NCBI GenBank assembly: GCA_963781805.1 | Contig: CAWAHF010000004.1 | Span: 5,704,001-5,768,000, forward strand | Length of the DNA: 64,000 nt | Origin: JAFGPL01 sp963781805 | GTDB lineage: Bacteria > Bacteroidota > Bacteroidia > Bacteroidales > UBA10428 | Direction: 5' to 3' | The notes under the pieces: generated by a model | What the model saw: only the letters and a program-made list of their open reading frames with translations | The model's database searches: none | What the model was told of the DNA's origin: nothing | Program-made: the position numbers and the translations under genes | Part shown: piece after piece, positions 14,852 through 23,706 of the stretch | Numbering within the stretch: the first letter of the stretch is position 1 | Layout of the letters: the number at the start of each line of letters is the position of its first letter

Positions 14852-17161
14852 TCACTTCGACATCAATATAAAATCACTACCGGGTTCGTTATTGCCAAAT
14901 TCGCCAAAACAGGGTTGGGGATCGACTTTTTCGATAAATTGAAGAATTTCATTCGTGGTTAGAATTTTATCTGATCCACCATAATTTCTGAGCGCTTCGA
15001 TAAACTTTCGGGCAAAAGGAGAATGCTGGCCGGGCCTGCCGTCGGGTACATATTCTTTACCCCCTGATGTCAGGTAATAACGGGTAACATATTTTGCTTT
15101 TCGAGCAAGGTATTCCTCATTTGAAATATCCGCATACATTTCGGCAGACCTGCTTCGTGATGCTATCAGCGGATCAAAAGTACCTCCGAAACATACATCC
15201 ATAACCAGCATAATATGATTGCAGGGAATATTGTTGATCATGGTTCGCAGGTTTGAATGTGACATGTATGTCGATTTAGCCACATCGTCGGTTTTTGAAT
15301 CGCGGAATACCACATAACCTTCCTTGAACACTTCATCATACGTACCGTGTCCGGCAAAGAATATGAGCAGATAATCGTTGTCGTCATATTTTTTCCTGGC
15401 ATATTCCCTGATTCTGCCAACTGCTTCATTCAGAGTAGGATTTTCAACAAGATCAACATAGGTGTTATAATTATCCTCCAGTTCACTCGCAATGGTCCGG
15501 GCATCAAATACCGGGTTAATCAGCTCTCCAAAAGCATCATATACATTTGATGCAAAAATCAGTGCATGCGACAAATAGCCTGGTGTCTCAGTTTTCTCCG
15601 TATTTACTTCTTCATCAGGAGCCGCCACTTTGTACTGATATTGTCTGCCCTGAACATATACACTCTTACTATGGAAAGGATTCTCAATCGGAGTAAGTTT
15701 ATAGGCCTTTCCATTGGGATGGACCAGTAAAAATTCAGAATAGATAAAACTGTTCCCATCCTTAGAAGGACTTTTCTTTGCCTTTATAATGGCTTTTGAA
15801 GGATTGTTTTTTAAAGCCCTGGCTTCTTCAACAGGAATCTCAACACCGGCCTCAGTCTCCATAAACTGTATTTTATAAATTTTCAAATCAGCATTGTAAC
15901 TTATCAGTTTCTGAACAGGAATAATTACCTCACTTTGGCCGCTTGCTTTTATGCCGTAATCCTTTTCGAGTTGTTTCTGCAGTCCACCAAGTACGATGGA
16001 AGAAAGTTTTTCCATTCTTAGCTGATATTCCACAGAGGTTTCAAACTCATCTTTCGGTAGCGTAAGGTTTTTATCAATTTTTTTAATAATCAGGTCGACC
16101 ACATCTTTCCTTAATATCTGTCGTTGTGCTGTGGTTATGTCTTTTCCGAGATATTCCACAAGCTGCGATTTGTTGGTTGGCTGCACTCCTTTTACATCCC
16201 AAATAATAGCGCTTTTATCAGAACTGGTGGAGGTCAGAAATTTACCATCATCAGAAAATGTGCCTCCGAAAACATTATCGGAATGCCGGAAAATCCTGTC
16301 ATTTTCAACATAAGAATCTCCTTTTTCAGCATAAATATCAAGATCATTATACTCTCCAAATACAAGGTATCTGCCATCCGGAGAAAATGACATCTTGCTG
16401 TTTACGCTTGCTTCAAGTGTGTCTTTTGGCACAAATTCATTGCCATGCTTTGTGAAAATTTGTATTCGCTGTGAAGTTCCTGCGAAAAGTAAATCTTTTG
16501 TCGGATGAAAAATCACATCCCTGAAATATTCCTTTAGCGTAATGACCTGTACTTTTTTACATTCATTTTCAGATAGTTTATAAATATTAATGCAATTATC
16601 GTGACCGGCAGATGCTATCAGGTTTGATTTGGAATTAAAATCAATCGAAATAACTTCTTTGGTATGGTCTGTCAGCTTATATTTCAATGCATATTGTCTG
16701 CCTTCCCATTTCCAGATATAGACCATTTTATCTTCGCTACATGCAGCAAGCCATTTACCATCGGGAGATATTTTTAGTTCATAAACCCAGCCTTTTGGCT
16801 CTGTCAGCACTTGTATCACTTTCAGGTCGGACAGGCGAATAATGGCAATATCGTTCATGTATTTGTATTTTGCATACACCAGCAGCTGTTCATCGGGTGA
16901 AAATGCAAATAAACCTGCCTTTGATTCAGGATTTCCTTTCTGGTCGAAAATAACTTCCCAGTTTTTATTGTACAACAGAAGACGATTACTGCCAATGGTT
17001 GCAGCAAAGTAATTGCGAAAAGGTGAAAATCCTGCCATCAGCACAAAGTCTTCAAAGCCGGAAAGCTCTTTTTGTTCTTTGTAGGAGAAGGGCTGGGAGA
17101 AAGCGTTTTGTAAATTCGTTAACAATAAAATTACAAGAAGCCTAATGATTATATTTCTCAT
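14852..17161 (-). CDS. Secreted WD40-caspase (C14-family) protein
   Basis: A 769-residue protein with a signal peptide (residues 1-22). A WD40-like beta-propeller spans about residues 25-330 (FSPDEQLLVYAK, ISPDGKWLAACSEDKMVYIW, SSDKSAIIWDV), then a linker of about 200 residues, then a C-terminal caspase-like peptidase domain of about 240 residues. The catalytic dyad is visible as H605 in FFAGHGTYD and C657 in VMDVCFGGTF. Family C14 enzymes of this kind cleave after basic or acidic residues. The propeller probably recognises a partner or ligand. No T9SS sorting domain is present, so it should stay in the periplasm. It is a single-gene unit. Confidence 0.85.
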   Translation of the reverse strand: MRNIIIRLLVILLLTNLQNAFSQPFSYKEQKELSGFEDFVLMAGFSPFRNYFAATIGSNRLLLYNKNWEVIFDQKGNPESKAGLFAFSPDEQLLVYAKYKYMNDIAIIRLSDLKVIQVLTEPKGWVYELKISPDGKWLAACSEDKMVYIWKWEGRQYALKYKLTDHTKEVISIDFNSKSNLIASAGHDNCINIYKLSENECKKVQVITLKEYFRDVIFHPTKDLLFAGTSQRIQIFTKHGNEFVPKDTLEASVNSKMSFSPDGRYLVFGEYNDLDIYAEKGDSYVENDRIFRHSDNVFGGTFSDDGKFLTSTSSDKSAIIWDVKGVQPTNKSQLVEYLGKDITTAQRQILRKDVVDLIIKKIDKNLTLPKDEFETSVEYQLRMEKLSSIVLGGLQKQLEKDYGIKASGQSEVIIPVQKLISYNADLKIYKIQFMETEAGVEIPVEEARALKNNPSKAIIKAKKSPSKDGNSFIYSEFLLVHPNGKAYKLTPIENPFHSKSVYVQGRQYQYKVAAPDEEVNTEKTETPGYLSHALIFASNVYDAFGELINPVFDARTIASELEDNYNTYVDLVENPTLNEAVGRIREYARKKYDDNDYLLIFFAGHGTYDEVFKEGYVVFRDSKTDDVAKSTYMSHSNLRTMINNIPCNHIMLVMDVCFGGTFDPLIASRSRSAEMYADISNEEYLARKAKYVTRYYLTSGGKEYVPDGRPGQHSPFARKFIEALRNYGGSDKILTTNEILQFIEKVDPQPCFGEFGNNEPGSDFILMSK

Positions 17162-17449
17162 GACTTTTGGTTGTCTAATCTAAGTTACATAAATATATTC
17201 AGAAGTCTATAGTGTAGACTATGCGCATTATACAATTAAAATTATATGATATTCCATGCTCCAAAAGTGTTTTTTCAAAAATAATACATGATTAGTGAAA
17301 AATACAGCCCATTTATAAACAGACTGTTAATTGGATTCTCTATTAAAATTCTTTCCGTAAAAAATTTCCGCATTATAATGAGGGTTAAAATCCATGCAAA
17401 TTGTGAAATAACAACGAAGACATTATTTTGATCCAATCATCTAACTTTT
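17162..17449. other. Gene-free stretch
   Basis: This AT-rich leader region of 288 bases lies between two minus-strand genes. I see no ORF, repeat or clear promoter box in it. Confidence 0.35.
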
Positions 17450-18181
17450 TTATTGCTTCAATGCTGCTTTTGAAAAGATGTAATCAGGAATTTTCTGATT
17501 GAATTTGATATCGGTTATTTTAAATTCTGTTCCATCCCCTTGTTTTAGCATGTCTTTAAAAACAATTGTCATTGGAAACCATCGTCCCTGAATTTGCCTT
17601 ATATCGGAATAGGTGGTGCGTTTTAATAACTGCCCGCTTTTGGCAAGAAGATCTTCTTTGAGCGGCACAAATCGTTCAGCATCAATCCACATTTTACGGG
17701 AATAATAAGCAACATCGTTTACTTTAGCTGTCAACTCCAGTACAATTGTTTTTCTGCCTTCTAGTTCCTCATTTCCAATGATTTTTGCAGCGTAAATATC
17801 TGTTAGTTTCCTGTCATCCATCATATCTTCGTAAGATAAGTCTGAACCCATAACCGACTGGCGTAACATATGTCCTGCGATCTCAATGGTACGGTCGGTT
17901 GAAGGGGAATAAATCCATAGCCGGTTTTCCAGCTTCAGCATTTTAGTACCTTGTTCCCTGGCTGGTGAAAGGTATTCTGTAAATGATTTTTTATCACCCA
18001 CTGAATATGTTTTAGAAGTTATTGTACGACTGTTTCTCCGCCCGTGAATGGTCATTGTTGACTCAAATACCCGATTGTCTGAGGAAATGTTATTTACGAC
18101 TTTATCCAGTATTTCGTTGGCGTTTTGCGAATTAGCATCTATGCAAATGAGAATTCCTGCTAGTATTGTTAAAATTTTCAT
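17450..18181 (-). CDS. Outer membrane lipoprotein-sorting protein (LolA-like fold)
   Basis: A 243-residue periplasmic protein with a signal peptide (ending in DANSQ). It belongs to the COG2834 LolA/LolB-like group, recognised by TSKTYSVGDKKSFTEYLSPAREQGTKMLKLENRLWIYSP (read as separate strands), MGSDLSYEDMMDD and KLTDIYAAKIIGNEELEGRKTIVLEL. The fold is an open half-barrel that carries lipids or lipoprotein acyl chains. It is the last gene of an operon with two FtsX/MacB-type permeases and a LolD-type ATPase, so it is likely the periplasmic acceptor for whatever that transporter extracts. Confidence 0.8.
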   Translation of the reverse strand: MKILTILAGILICIDANSQNANEILDKVVNNISSDNRVFESTMTIHGRRNSRTITSKTYSVGDKKSFTEYLSPAREQGTKMLKLENRLWIYSPSTDRTIEIAGHMLRQSVMGSDLSYEDMMDDRKLTDIYAAKIIGNEELEGRKTIVLELTAKVNDVAYYSRKMWIDAERFVPLKEDLLAKSGQLLKRTTYSDIRQIQGRWFPMTIVFKDMLKQGDGTEFKITDIKFNQKIPDYIFSKAALKQ

Positions 18182-18204
18182 GATTAATATTTTTTATGAT
18201 TGTG

Positions 18205-18243
18205 CCACGAATTCACGAATGATTTTTATTAGTGCATTCGTGG
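18205..18243. repeat. Short CCACGAAT inverted repeat (GxxExxY-associated type)
   Basis: CCACGAAT (18205-18212) and ATTCGTGG (18236-18243) form an inverted repeat in the gap between two operon genes. The same arms bound the GxxExxY relic at 20739-21004, so this looks like a minimal derivative or footprint of that element. Confidence 0.55.
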
Positions 18244-18252
18244 TTATAAATT

Positions 18253-19533
18253 TTATGCCTCCAGTTCTTTAAATAATTGAGCTGTTTTGCGTTTATATAT
18301 TCCAATACCTGAGAGCATGGTTCCGGCGACGGTTGATAGTACTCCCGGTATGAAACCAATATAAAAATCAGGTGTGGTAATCCTCGAACGTACAACATTC
18401 GGCATCATGACTCCGGTGGTCGCGTTCTTGGAAAATTCGCTAATGTCTAATCCGTAGGTTTGCATGAGCCAGGACAATCCCAGTCCTATCCCTGTGCCCA
18501 AAATAGTACCTGCAATACCAATCATTACAGATTCCATAATCATTGCACGATAAATATGTCCTTTTTCCTCGCCTATCGCAATTCGGATACCAATTTCACC
18601 ATATCGTCTTAAACCACCTAGCAGACCTGCATTCCATAATACCAGCGACATGGCGATCATAAAAATGAAGGTCACAATAGTTCCCATGTTTTTAGCAAGG
18701 TCGACATATAACGAAAGACCTTCCTGATCGCTCAGACGGAGCATCACCGGAGCATACTCATCACCATCATCAGCAAACTTCTTCTTAAATTCTGCCAACA
18801 CTGGGGCTGCAGTTTTATCATCGTAAAATCCGGATTTAAAAAAGCCAATGATTTCTCCGGCAGCATCCTTCATATCCAGTGCTTTTTGAACATCATGCAA
18901 ATCAGCTATAATGGTTCCCCGATCCATCGCCGTATTGCCAAACCTGACTGTGCCTGCAACCTTGAAATTATAAAAAGCCATGCTACCATTCATGGTTGAA
19001 CTAATCAAAGTGACTTTATCACCGGGATTTACTCCTAGTTTTTGAGAAAAATCATCACTCAACAAAACCTCTCCCGGGGCAGATGGTAATTTACCTCTTA
19101 CTAAAGATTTAGCGAGATTCAGACGTTGAGCTTCATGTGAGTCTTTGGATAATAGATCGAGACCAATCCCCATTGCCGGACCCTGACTTTTGGTTTCTCC
19201 ATTTGCATCAGGCACATCAATCAATCCACCGAACTTAATCCGGGTTACCCATTTTATAGCTGGAAAATCCTGCTCTAACTTTCCTTTCAGTTCATTAACA
19301 TGTAGTATCGCAAGATCGTTAGGCGCCTGATCCATATTTTCTGCATAAGCTTTTGTTACCACTTTTACATGCCCCGTATTAAACCGTGCCGTCTGTTCGA
19401 TCATATCCACCATAATACCATTAATATAACCCCGCATAAATACTGCCAGCATTACCCCAATGGCAACTACAATTAAAGGAAGCAGGCTTCTGCTTTTATC
19501 CCTTATTAGTCCTTTGAATAGAAATTTTATCAT
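18253..19533 (-). CDS. ABC transporter permease, FtsX/MacB/LolE type (second permease)
   Basis: A 426-residue inner-membrane protein. It has an N-terminal helix, a large periplasmic MacB_PCD-like domain (about residues 45-260) and three C-terminal helices with the FtsX signature around YGEIGIRIAIGEEKGHIYRAM. Such permeases pair with a LolD-type ATPase and push substrates out mechanically through periplasmic movements. It overlaps the upstream permease gene by four bases (ATGA), so the two are translationally coupled and probably form a heterodimer. The LolA-like gene follows 71 bases downstream. Confidence 0.85.
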   Translation of the reverse strand: MIKFLFKGLIRDKSRSLLPLIVVAIGVMLAVFMRGYINGIMVDMIEQTARFNTGHVKVVTKAYAENMDQAPNDLAILHVNELKGKLEQDFPAIKWVTRIKFGGLIDVPDANGETKSQGPAMGIGLDLLSKDSHEAQRLNLAKSLVRGKLPSAPGEVLLSDDFSQKLGVNPGDKVTLISSTMNGSMAFYNFKVAGTVRFGNTAMDRGTIIADLHDVQKALDMKDAAGEIIGFFKSGFYDDKTAAPVLAEFKKKFADDGDEYAPVMLRLSDQEGLSLYVDLAKNMGTIVTFIFMIAMSLVLWNAGLLGGLRRYGEIGIRIAIGEEKGHIYRAMIMESVMIGIAGTILGTGIGLGLSWLMQTYGLDISEFSKNATTGVMMPNVVRSRITTPDFYIGFIPGVLSTVAGTMLSGIGIYKRKTAQLFKELEA

Positions 19534-20705
19534 TGTAATTTCCCCCTTAAAGCTTCAGTTGGATTCATTTTTGCTATTTTTCTGGAAGGCCAGTAACTTA
19601 CCACAGTTGTAGCTAAAAGCACCAGAAACGTTGTGCCAAGGATTAGTCCTCCGCTGTATACAGGATACATGGTTTGTGCAATGGCAAAGCCATAATTTGC
19701 AGTAGATGATCCCAATGATATGCCATTTTTTGCAAACCAGATTAAGAGAGGAATACCGTATATAGCACCTGCAACAGCGGCAAAAATGGCGTACATAGCG
19801 CCTTCGACAGTAAAAAGGCCTACCACTTCCCCTCGTGTATATCCTAATGCAACATAGGTGCCTATTTCTTTTTGTCTGCGAAATATTGACAAAACCTGCG
19901 TATCGAAAATTGCCAACAGGGCAAGTATTAACAGAATGCTATAAAAAATAGCCTGACCGACAGATTTTGTCTTGATCATTTCTTCTATTTCACTTACCAG
20001 GGACTTGAATGTCTTGAGTTTCCAGTTTTTTACATCATTCCTTGGCTTATCTTTATCCCGGAACGTTATCAGCGTAGCCTCATCCGGCATTAGCATCATT
20101 GATTGCAAGCTGTCAAGAGGAATCCATACTTGTGCAACATCAACGGTTGGTACATTGGTTGTAAAAATACCTGAAATATAGATTTCTGCAGCATCGAATG
20201 TTCCGTTTACATCGCGCCAGCGAATAGTTACATAATCATTCAAATTCAGCTTATTTTCATGAGCCATGTTGGAACCAATGATCGCCGGTATGGCACTGAC
20301 ATTGGTATCTAATTTATGTGTCGGGAGTTTCAACAGGCTTTGTTTTGGATCAATTCCTTTAATCAGAATGGATTGCATACGACCCTGTGGATAAATAGTT
20401 CCCTGGGTGATGAGTTCGGGAACCATATCTCCTTTTCGAATTTCATCAGAAAATTCTGCTGGAATCGTTGCGTGCGCATCATTGAGCGTAAATACATCGT
20501 AAGGATCATAATTTTCATTCCAGTATTGTCCTCCTCCAATTTCCCAGTCGGCCATATCATGTTTGGCCTGACGATCCCAGCCGACAAGGATGCCTTTGGC
20601 AGCAATTATAATTACAAAGGAGAATGACAATACAATCACATTGAGCCAGGTTCGCAACCCTGCTCCAATGAGATTTTTAAATGCCAGTTTTATAGCGAGT
20701 TTCAT
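19530..20705 (-). CDS. ABC transporter permease, FtsX/MacB/LolC type (first permease)
   Basis: A 391-residue inner-membrane protein with the same four-helix plus large periplasmic domain plan. The FtsX core is seen in FRRQKEIGTYVALGYTRGEV and the C-terminal PSRKIAKMNPTEALRG, which is the usual ending of this family. It overlaps the second permease by four bases. Upstream, the ATPase gene is separated by a 308-base gap filled by a GxxExxY relic, which is unusual inside such an operon and may lower coupling. Confidence 0.85.
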   Translation of the reverse strand: MKLAIKLAFKNLIGAGLRTWLNVIVLSFSFVIIIAAKGILVGWDRQAKHDMADWEIGGGQYWNENYDPYDVFTLNDAHATIPAEFSDEIRKGDMVPELITQGTIYPQGRMQSILIKGIDPKQSLLKLPTHKLDTNVSAIPAIIGSNMAHENKLNLNDYVTIRWRDVNGTFDAAEIYISGIFTTNVPTVDVAQVWIPLDSLQSMMLMPDEATLITFRDKDKPRNDVKNWKLKTFKSLVSEIEEMIKTKSVGQAIFYSILLILALLAIFDTQVLSIFRRQKEIGTYVALGYTRGEVVGLFTVEGAMYAIFAAVAGAIYGIPLLIWFAKNGISLGSSTANYGFAIAQTMYPVYSGGLILGTTFLVLLATTVVSYWPSRKIAKMNPTEALRGKLQ

Positions 20706-20738
20706 TTTTTTGAATTTAATTGTTATAAGTATAGAATA

Positions 20739-21004
20739 GCCACGAATGCACGAATTTTTTTCTTTCTTTTATTTGATAATTCTTTTATAGTTTAATTTTA
20801 ATTCACCAAAATTTACAATTAATGCAAGTTTATTTTGTGATACTATTAAATAGTTTAGAGCTTGAGCCACAAATGTTTCATCGATTCCTGAAACTGCTTT
20901 TACTTCAAAAATAATTTTATCAAATACTACTTCTTTTTTCATTGATGAATCAACGAATAGCTAATTTTGATTTCTCAAATAATTGTTTAAAATATTAATT
21001 CGTG
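20739..21004. mobile_element. Element bounded by CCACGAAT inverted repeats, carrying a GxxExxY relic
   Basis: GCCACGAAT (20739-20747) and ATTCGTGG (20997-21004) are inverted ends around a truncated GxxExxY gene. The element fills nearly the whole gap between the permease and ATPase genes. A shorter pair of the same arms lies at 18205-18243. Confidence 0.5.
20769..20942 (-). pseudogene. GxxExxY family protein, N-terminally truncated
   Basis: The 57 residues encoded here match the C-terminal half of GxxExxY proteins, a PD-(D/E)XK-like family of about 125 residues: FDKIIFEVKAVSGIDETF (core strand with E-x-K), QALNYLIVSQNKLALIVNFG and the ending LKLNYKRIIK. The part with the GxxExxY motif itself is gone. 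The ATG at 20940-20942 is probably an internal codon that now could act as a start. The relic is inserted between the ATPase and permease genes of an export operon. Confidence 0.7.
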
Positions 21005-21013
21005 GATTAGCGG

Positions 21014-21697
21014 CTATATTACTTCGTCCTTATCCACCAATCCATCCTTCAGATAAATCTTTCTTCTTAAATACCCAATCACCTTTTCGTCATGGGTAGC
21101 AAAAAGGAATGTGGTCTTGAGTTCCTGATTAAGCTTAACCATGGTTTGCAAGATGTTGTGTGAATTTGCAGCATCGAGATTTGCTGTTGGCTCATCAGCA
21201 AGAACCAGGGATGGTTTTTTAACCATGGCACGGGCAATAGCAACACGCTGACATTCACCACCTGATAACTGAGGTGGCTTTTGTTTTATTTTATCGATCA
21301 ATCCAACCCATTCGAGTGCATCCATCACCATTTTTTTGCGGTCGTTGTCAGAGAATTTGAGCAATAGTAAAGGAAATTCAACATTCTCATATACCGTATG
21401 CACCTGCAACAGGTTGTAGCTTTGAAAAATAAAACCAAGCTGTTCTTTACGCAATCTTGCAGCTTCTTTGGCATTTAATGTCCCAATGGACTTATCTAAA
21501 ACTATGGCTTCTCCATCGGAAGGATTATCCAAAGAACCTATGATATTGAGAAGGGTGGTTTTACCAGACCCGCTTGGCCCGATTAATCCGGCGAATTCTC
21601 CTTTTCCCAGACTGAGATCAATCCCTTTCAGGGCTGTGAATTCTCCTTTTCCCATAGGAAAACGTTTGGTGAGTTTAACAGTTTTTATTATTTCCAT
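21014..21697 (-). CDS. ABC transporter ATP-binding protein (LolD/MacB type)
   Basis: A 227-residue cytosolic ATPase. The Walker A motif is GPSGSGKTTLLN (about residues 40-51), then the Q-loop FIFQSYNLL, the signature LSGGECQRVAIARAM, Walker B LVLADEPT and the H-loop ATHD. The spacing and the ECQRVAIARA signature place it with the LolD/MacB/FtsE group that drives FtsX-type permeases, here encoded downstream at 18253-20705. It follows the outer membrane protein gene by 33 bases. The signature Cys in place of Gln/Glu (GGEC) is a common variant. Confidence 0.92.
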   Translation of the reverse strand: MEIIKTVKLTKRFPMGKGEFTALKGIDLSLGKGEFAGLIGPSGSGKTTLLNIIGSLDNPSDGEAIVLDKSIGTLNAKEAARLRKEQLGFIFQSYNLLQVHTVYENVEFPLLLLKFSDNDRKKMVMDALEWVGLIDKIKQKPPQLSGGECQRVAIARAMVKKPSLVLADEPTANLDAANSHNILQTMVKLNQELKTTFLFATHDEKVIGYLRRKIYLKDGLVDKDEVI

Positions 21698-21730
21698 AGT
21701 ATTAAAATTTAACTAATCGTGAATTTCCGG

Positions 21731-22873
21731 TTAATGATTAAAGACAAACATAATTTGTACTCCTTTTCCGGCAAATAACTGGCTTCCTTCACTTTGTTGA
21801 GGCATATAATATTTCTTTGGATTCCAGTATGCCATAAAATAAAGTGAGATATTGTTGAATTGTTTATTCCAGTTTATAAAGTTATATATTGATTTGTTAG
21901 TCCAGTCATAAAAAACAATTCCCTTTAATATATCAAACAGTCCGATAGGGTAGGAGACTGACAAACCTGAAAAAACCAGAGTATTTGCAAAAGCAAATGG
22001 AACCTCATCATAAGAGAATACTAACTGTTCGTAAATAATGCTTAGTCCATTACCGATACCAAATGTATAATCAATACCGCCATTGAGTATTTCTTCATTT
22101 GTATAGACACCTGTTTTTTTGGATTTATTAATCCAGGCTCCTTCAAACCAAAGCCCTATTTCCAGATCCCATTTTGCATCCAGACCTATTCTGTTTTCAG
22201 GTACCACAGTCAACATTGCATAAGAACTATCCAGTTCACTTACATCTGTTGTTCGAAAATGATAGGAAATTGCAGCCTCTCCCCTGGTTACGGGAGTCTG
22301 AAACCTGCCTCCGAATTCAGGATATTTCTGACTGGTGTTTCCTATTTCCCAGGTCTTTGGTTTTTCATTTCCATATAATCCCCACAACCAAATGTTGACA
22401 TTATTGAGAAAGTAATATCTGCCAAGAAGTCCCCATACACCATCAGTAAGTTGTAAGGGATCACGTGGATCAATCTGATCGAACCACATCAAGGGACGGA
22501 TCATTACTGCTGAACCAAAATTTATTTTTTGAAGGCCTAATCTCAATTCGAACTGTCTGGTTGAGAATCTTGTCCAAAGCCTGTAAGGCTTTATATTTCC
22601 GTCGGTAAATGAAGTATCAGATAATTTTAATCCTGCAGTACCATTTATGTTTGCAGATGCCTCAAAATCTATCATCCATTTTGCTTTCGATTTATATCCA
22701 TAATTCAGTTGAGGAATATATCGTCCTCCAAACCAGAATGGTAAGGTATTATCCGGATTGTATATTGTCCAGGCTGACAGTTGACCTTTGAAATTTAAAG
22801 TATCCGCCCCAGAAATTCTAAAAGACGTGATTATAAATGACGAAAGAAACAATATGATGAACTGTATTTTCAT
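21731..22873 (-). CDS. Outer membrane beta-barrel protein
   Basis: A 380-residue protein with a signal peptide (ending near RISGA) and an all-beta body rich in alternating aromatic strands (WTIYNPDNTLPFWFGGRYIP, FELRLGLQKINFG, NVNIWLWGLYGNE). It ends with strands but with a terminal His instead of the classical Phe. It is most likely a porin-like barrel of the outer membrane. It is the first gene after the TetR regulator in the ABC export operon and could provide the outer-membrane step. The substrate is unknown. Confidence 0.68.
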   Translation of the reverse strand: MKIQFIILFLSSFIITSFRISGADTLNFKGQLSAWTIYNPDNTLPFWFGGRYIPQLNYGYKSKAKWMIDFEASANINGTAGLKLSDTSFTDGNIKPYRLWTRFSTRQFELRLGLQKINFGSAVMIRPLMWFDQIDPRDPLQLTDGVWGLLGRYYFLNNVNIWLWGLYGNEKPKTWEIGNTSQKYPEFGGRFQTPVTRGEAAISYHFRTTDVSELDSSYAMLTVVPENRIGLDAKWDLEIGLWFEGAWINKSKKTGVYTNEEILNGGIDYTFGIGNGLSIIYEQLVFSYDEVPFAFANTLVFSGLSVSYPIGLFDILKGIVFYDWTNKSIYNFINWNKQFNNISLYFMAYWNPKKYYMPQQSEGSQLFAGKGVQIMFVFNH

Positions 22874-22875
22874 AT

Positions 22876-23460
22876 TTAGTCATGAGGTAATATTCCATAA
22901 ACAATTATATTGGTAAATTCAAGTATTATTTCCTGAGGTGTTTGATACAGTTCTAAAATGTTATCATCTTTCATCATATCAATAATCTTGGATGAAATTT
23001 GAAATAAAAACTCAGGCTTGAAGTCGCTTCTGAACCATCCTTTCTTTTGAGCTTTTTTGAATTCGTTTATTATGTCGTACCATATATTTCTGGTGGCTTC
23101 CTCAACAAATTCTTTTAATTCTGGTTGTGAACCCAGATAAAAATCCTGCATGAATTCTTTACTTATATCATTTGTTCCTTCAGCTTTAAGTATCATCATA
23201 TTTTTTATTTTTTCATGTACACTTGTATTATCAGCCATTATTTGTTTGAATTTTTCACTTGCTTCATGAGTTACATCATTAAAAATTATCTTTGCTAATT
23301 CAATTTTATTTGAAAAAAAGCGATAAAAAGTCATCTTACTCACAGAGGCTTTTTCACATATCTCTTCAACTGATACTCTTCTGAAACCGTGCTTCCAAAA
23401 TAATTCACGGGCTGTTTTGACAATATCCTTGTACTTTTGATTGGAAGTTTTCTCCTTCAT
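22876..23460 (-). CDS. TetR/AcrR-family transcriptional regulator
   Basis: A 194-residue regulator. The N-terminal DNA-binding domain (about residues 8-55) has the TetR helix-turn-helix RRVSVEEICEKASVSKMTFYRFF followed by SNKIELAKIIF. The all-helical C-terminal domain would bind an inducer. It is the first gene of the export operon, with only two bases to the barrel gene. A palindrome TTTACAT-n5-ATGTAAA lies at 23463-23481 and is a candidate autoregulatory operator. The ligand is unknown. Confidence 0.85.
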   Translation of the reverse strand: MKEKTSNQKYKDIVKTARELFWKHGFRRVSVEEICEKASVSKMTFYRFFSNKIELAKIIFNDVTHEASEKFKQIMADNTSVHEKIKNMMILKAEGTNDISKEFMQDFYLGSQPELKEFVEEATRNIWYDIINEFKKAQKKGWFRSDFKPEFLFQISSKIIDMMKDDNILELYQTPQEIILEFTNIIVYGILPHD

Positions 23461-23462
23461 TT

Positions 23463-23481
23463 TTTACATTTTTGATGTAAA
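23463..23481. promoter_or_regulatory. Candidate TetR operator palindrome
   Basis: TTTACAT (23463-23469) and ATGTAAA (23475-23481) are perfect inverted half-sites two bases before the TetR start codon. The position would allow autoregulation of the whole operon. It could also be a chance palindrome in AT-rich DNA. Confidence 0.35.
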
Positions 23482-23706
23482 TATACGAAAAAGATATAAA
23501 AATACAAAAAACGTAATAATTAATTTAAAAAGTAATATGCTTGTAATAACGCACGGCAAATAAACAGTGTTTTTGTTAAAAATTATTTTGATAAGAGAGA
23601 ATGATTAAATTGTTTTGATAGGAGAGAATGATTACTTTCATAGCTAACCTTTTTGAATTTTAAGCCTGTCTGTTTTTCACTTCCTATTTTCTAATAAATA
23701 TGCCGG

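Noticed and set aside
14780..14962. 60-residue plus-strand ORF overlapping the WD40-caspase end
   Set aside because: It runs antisense into the caspase domain and has no signature or start context.
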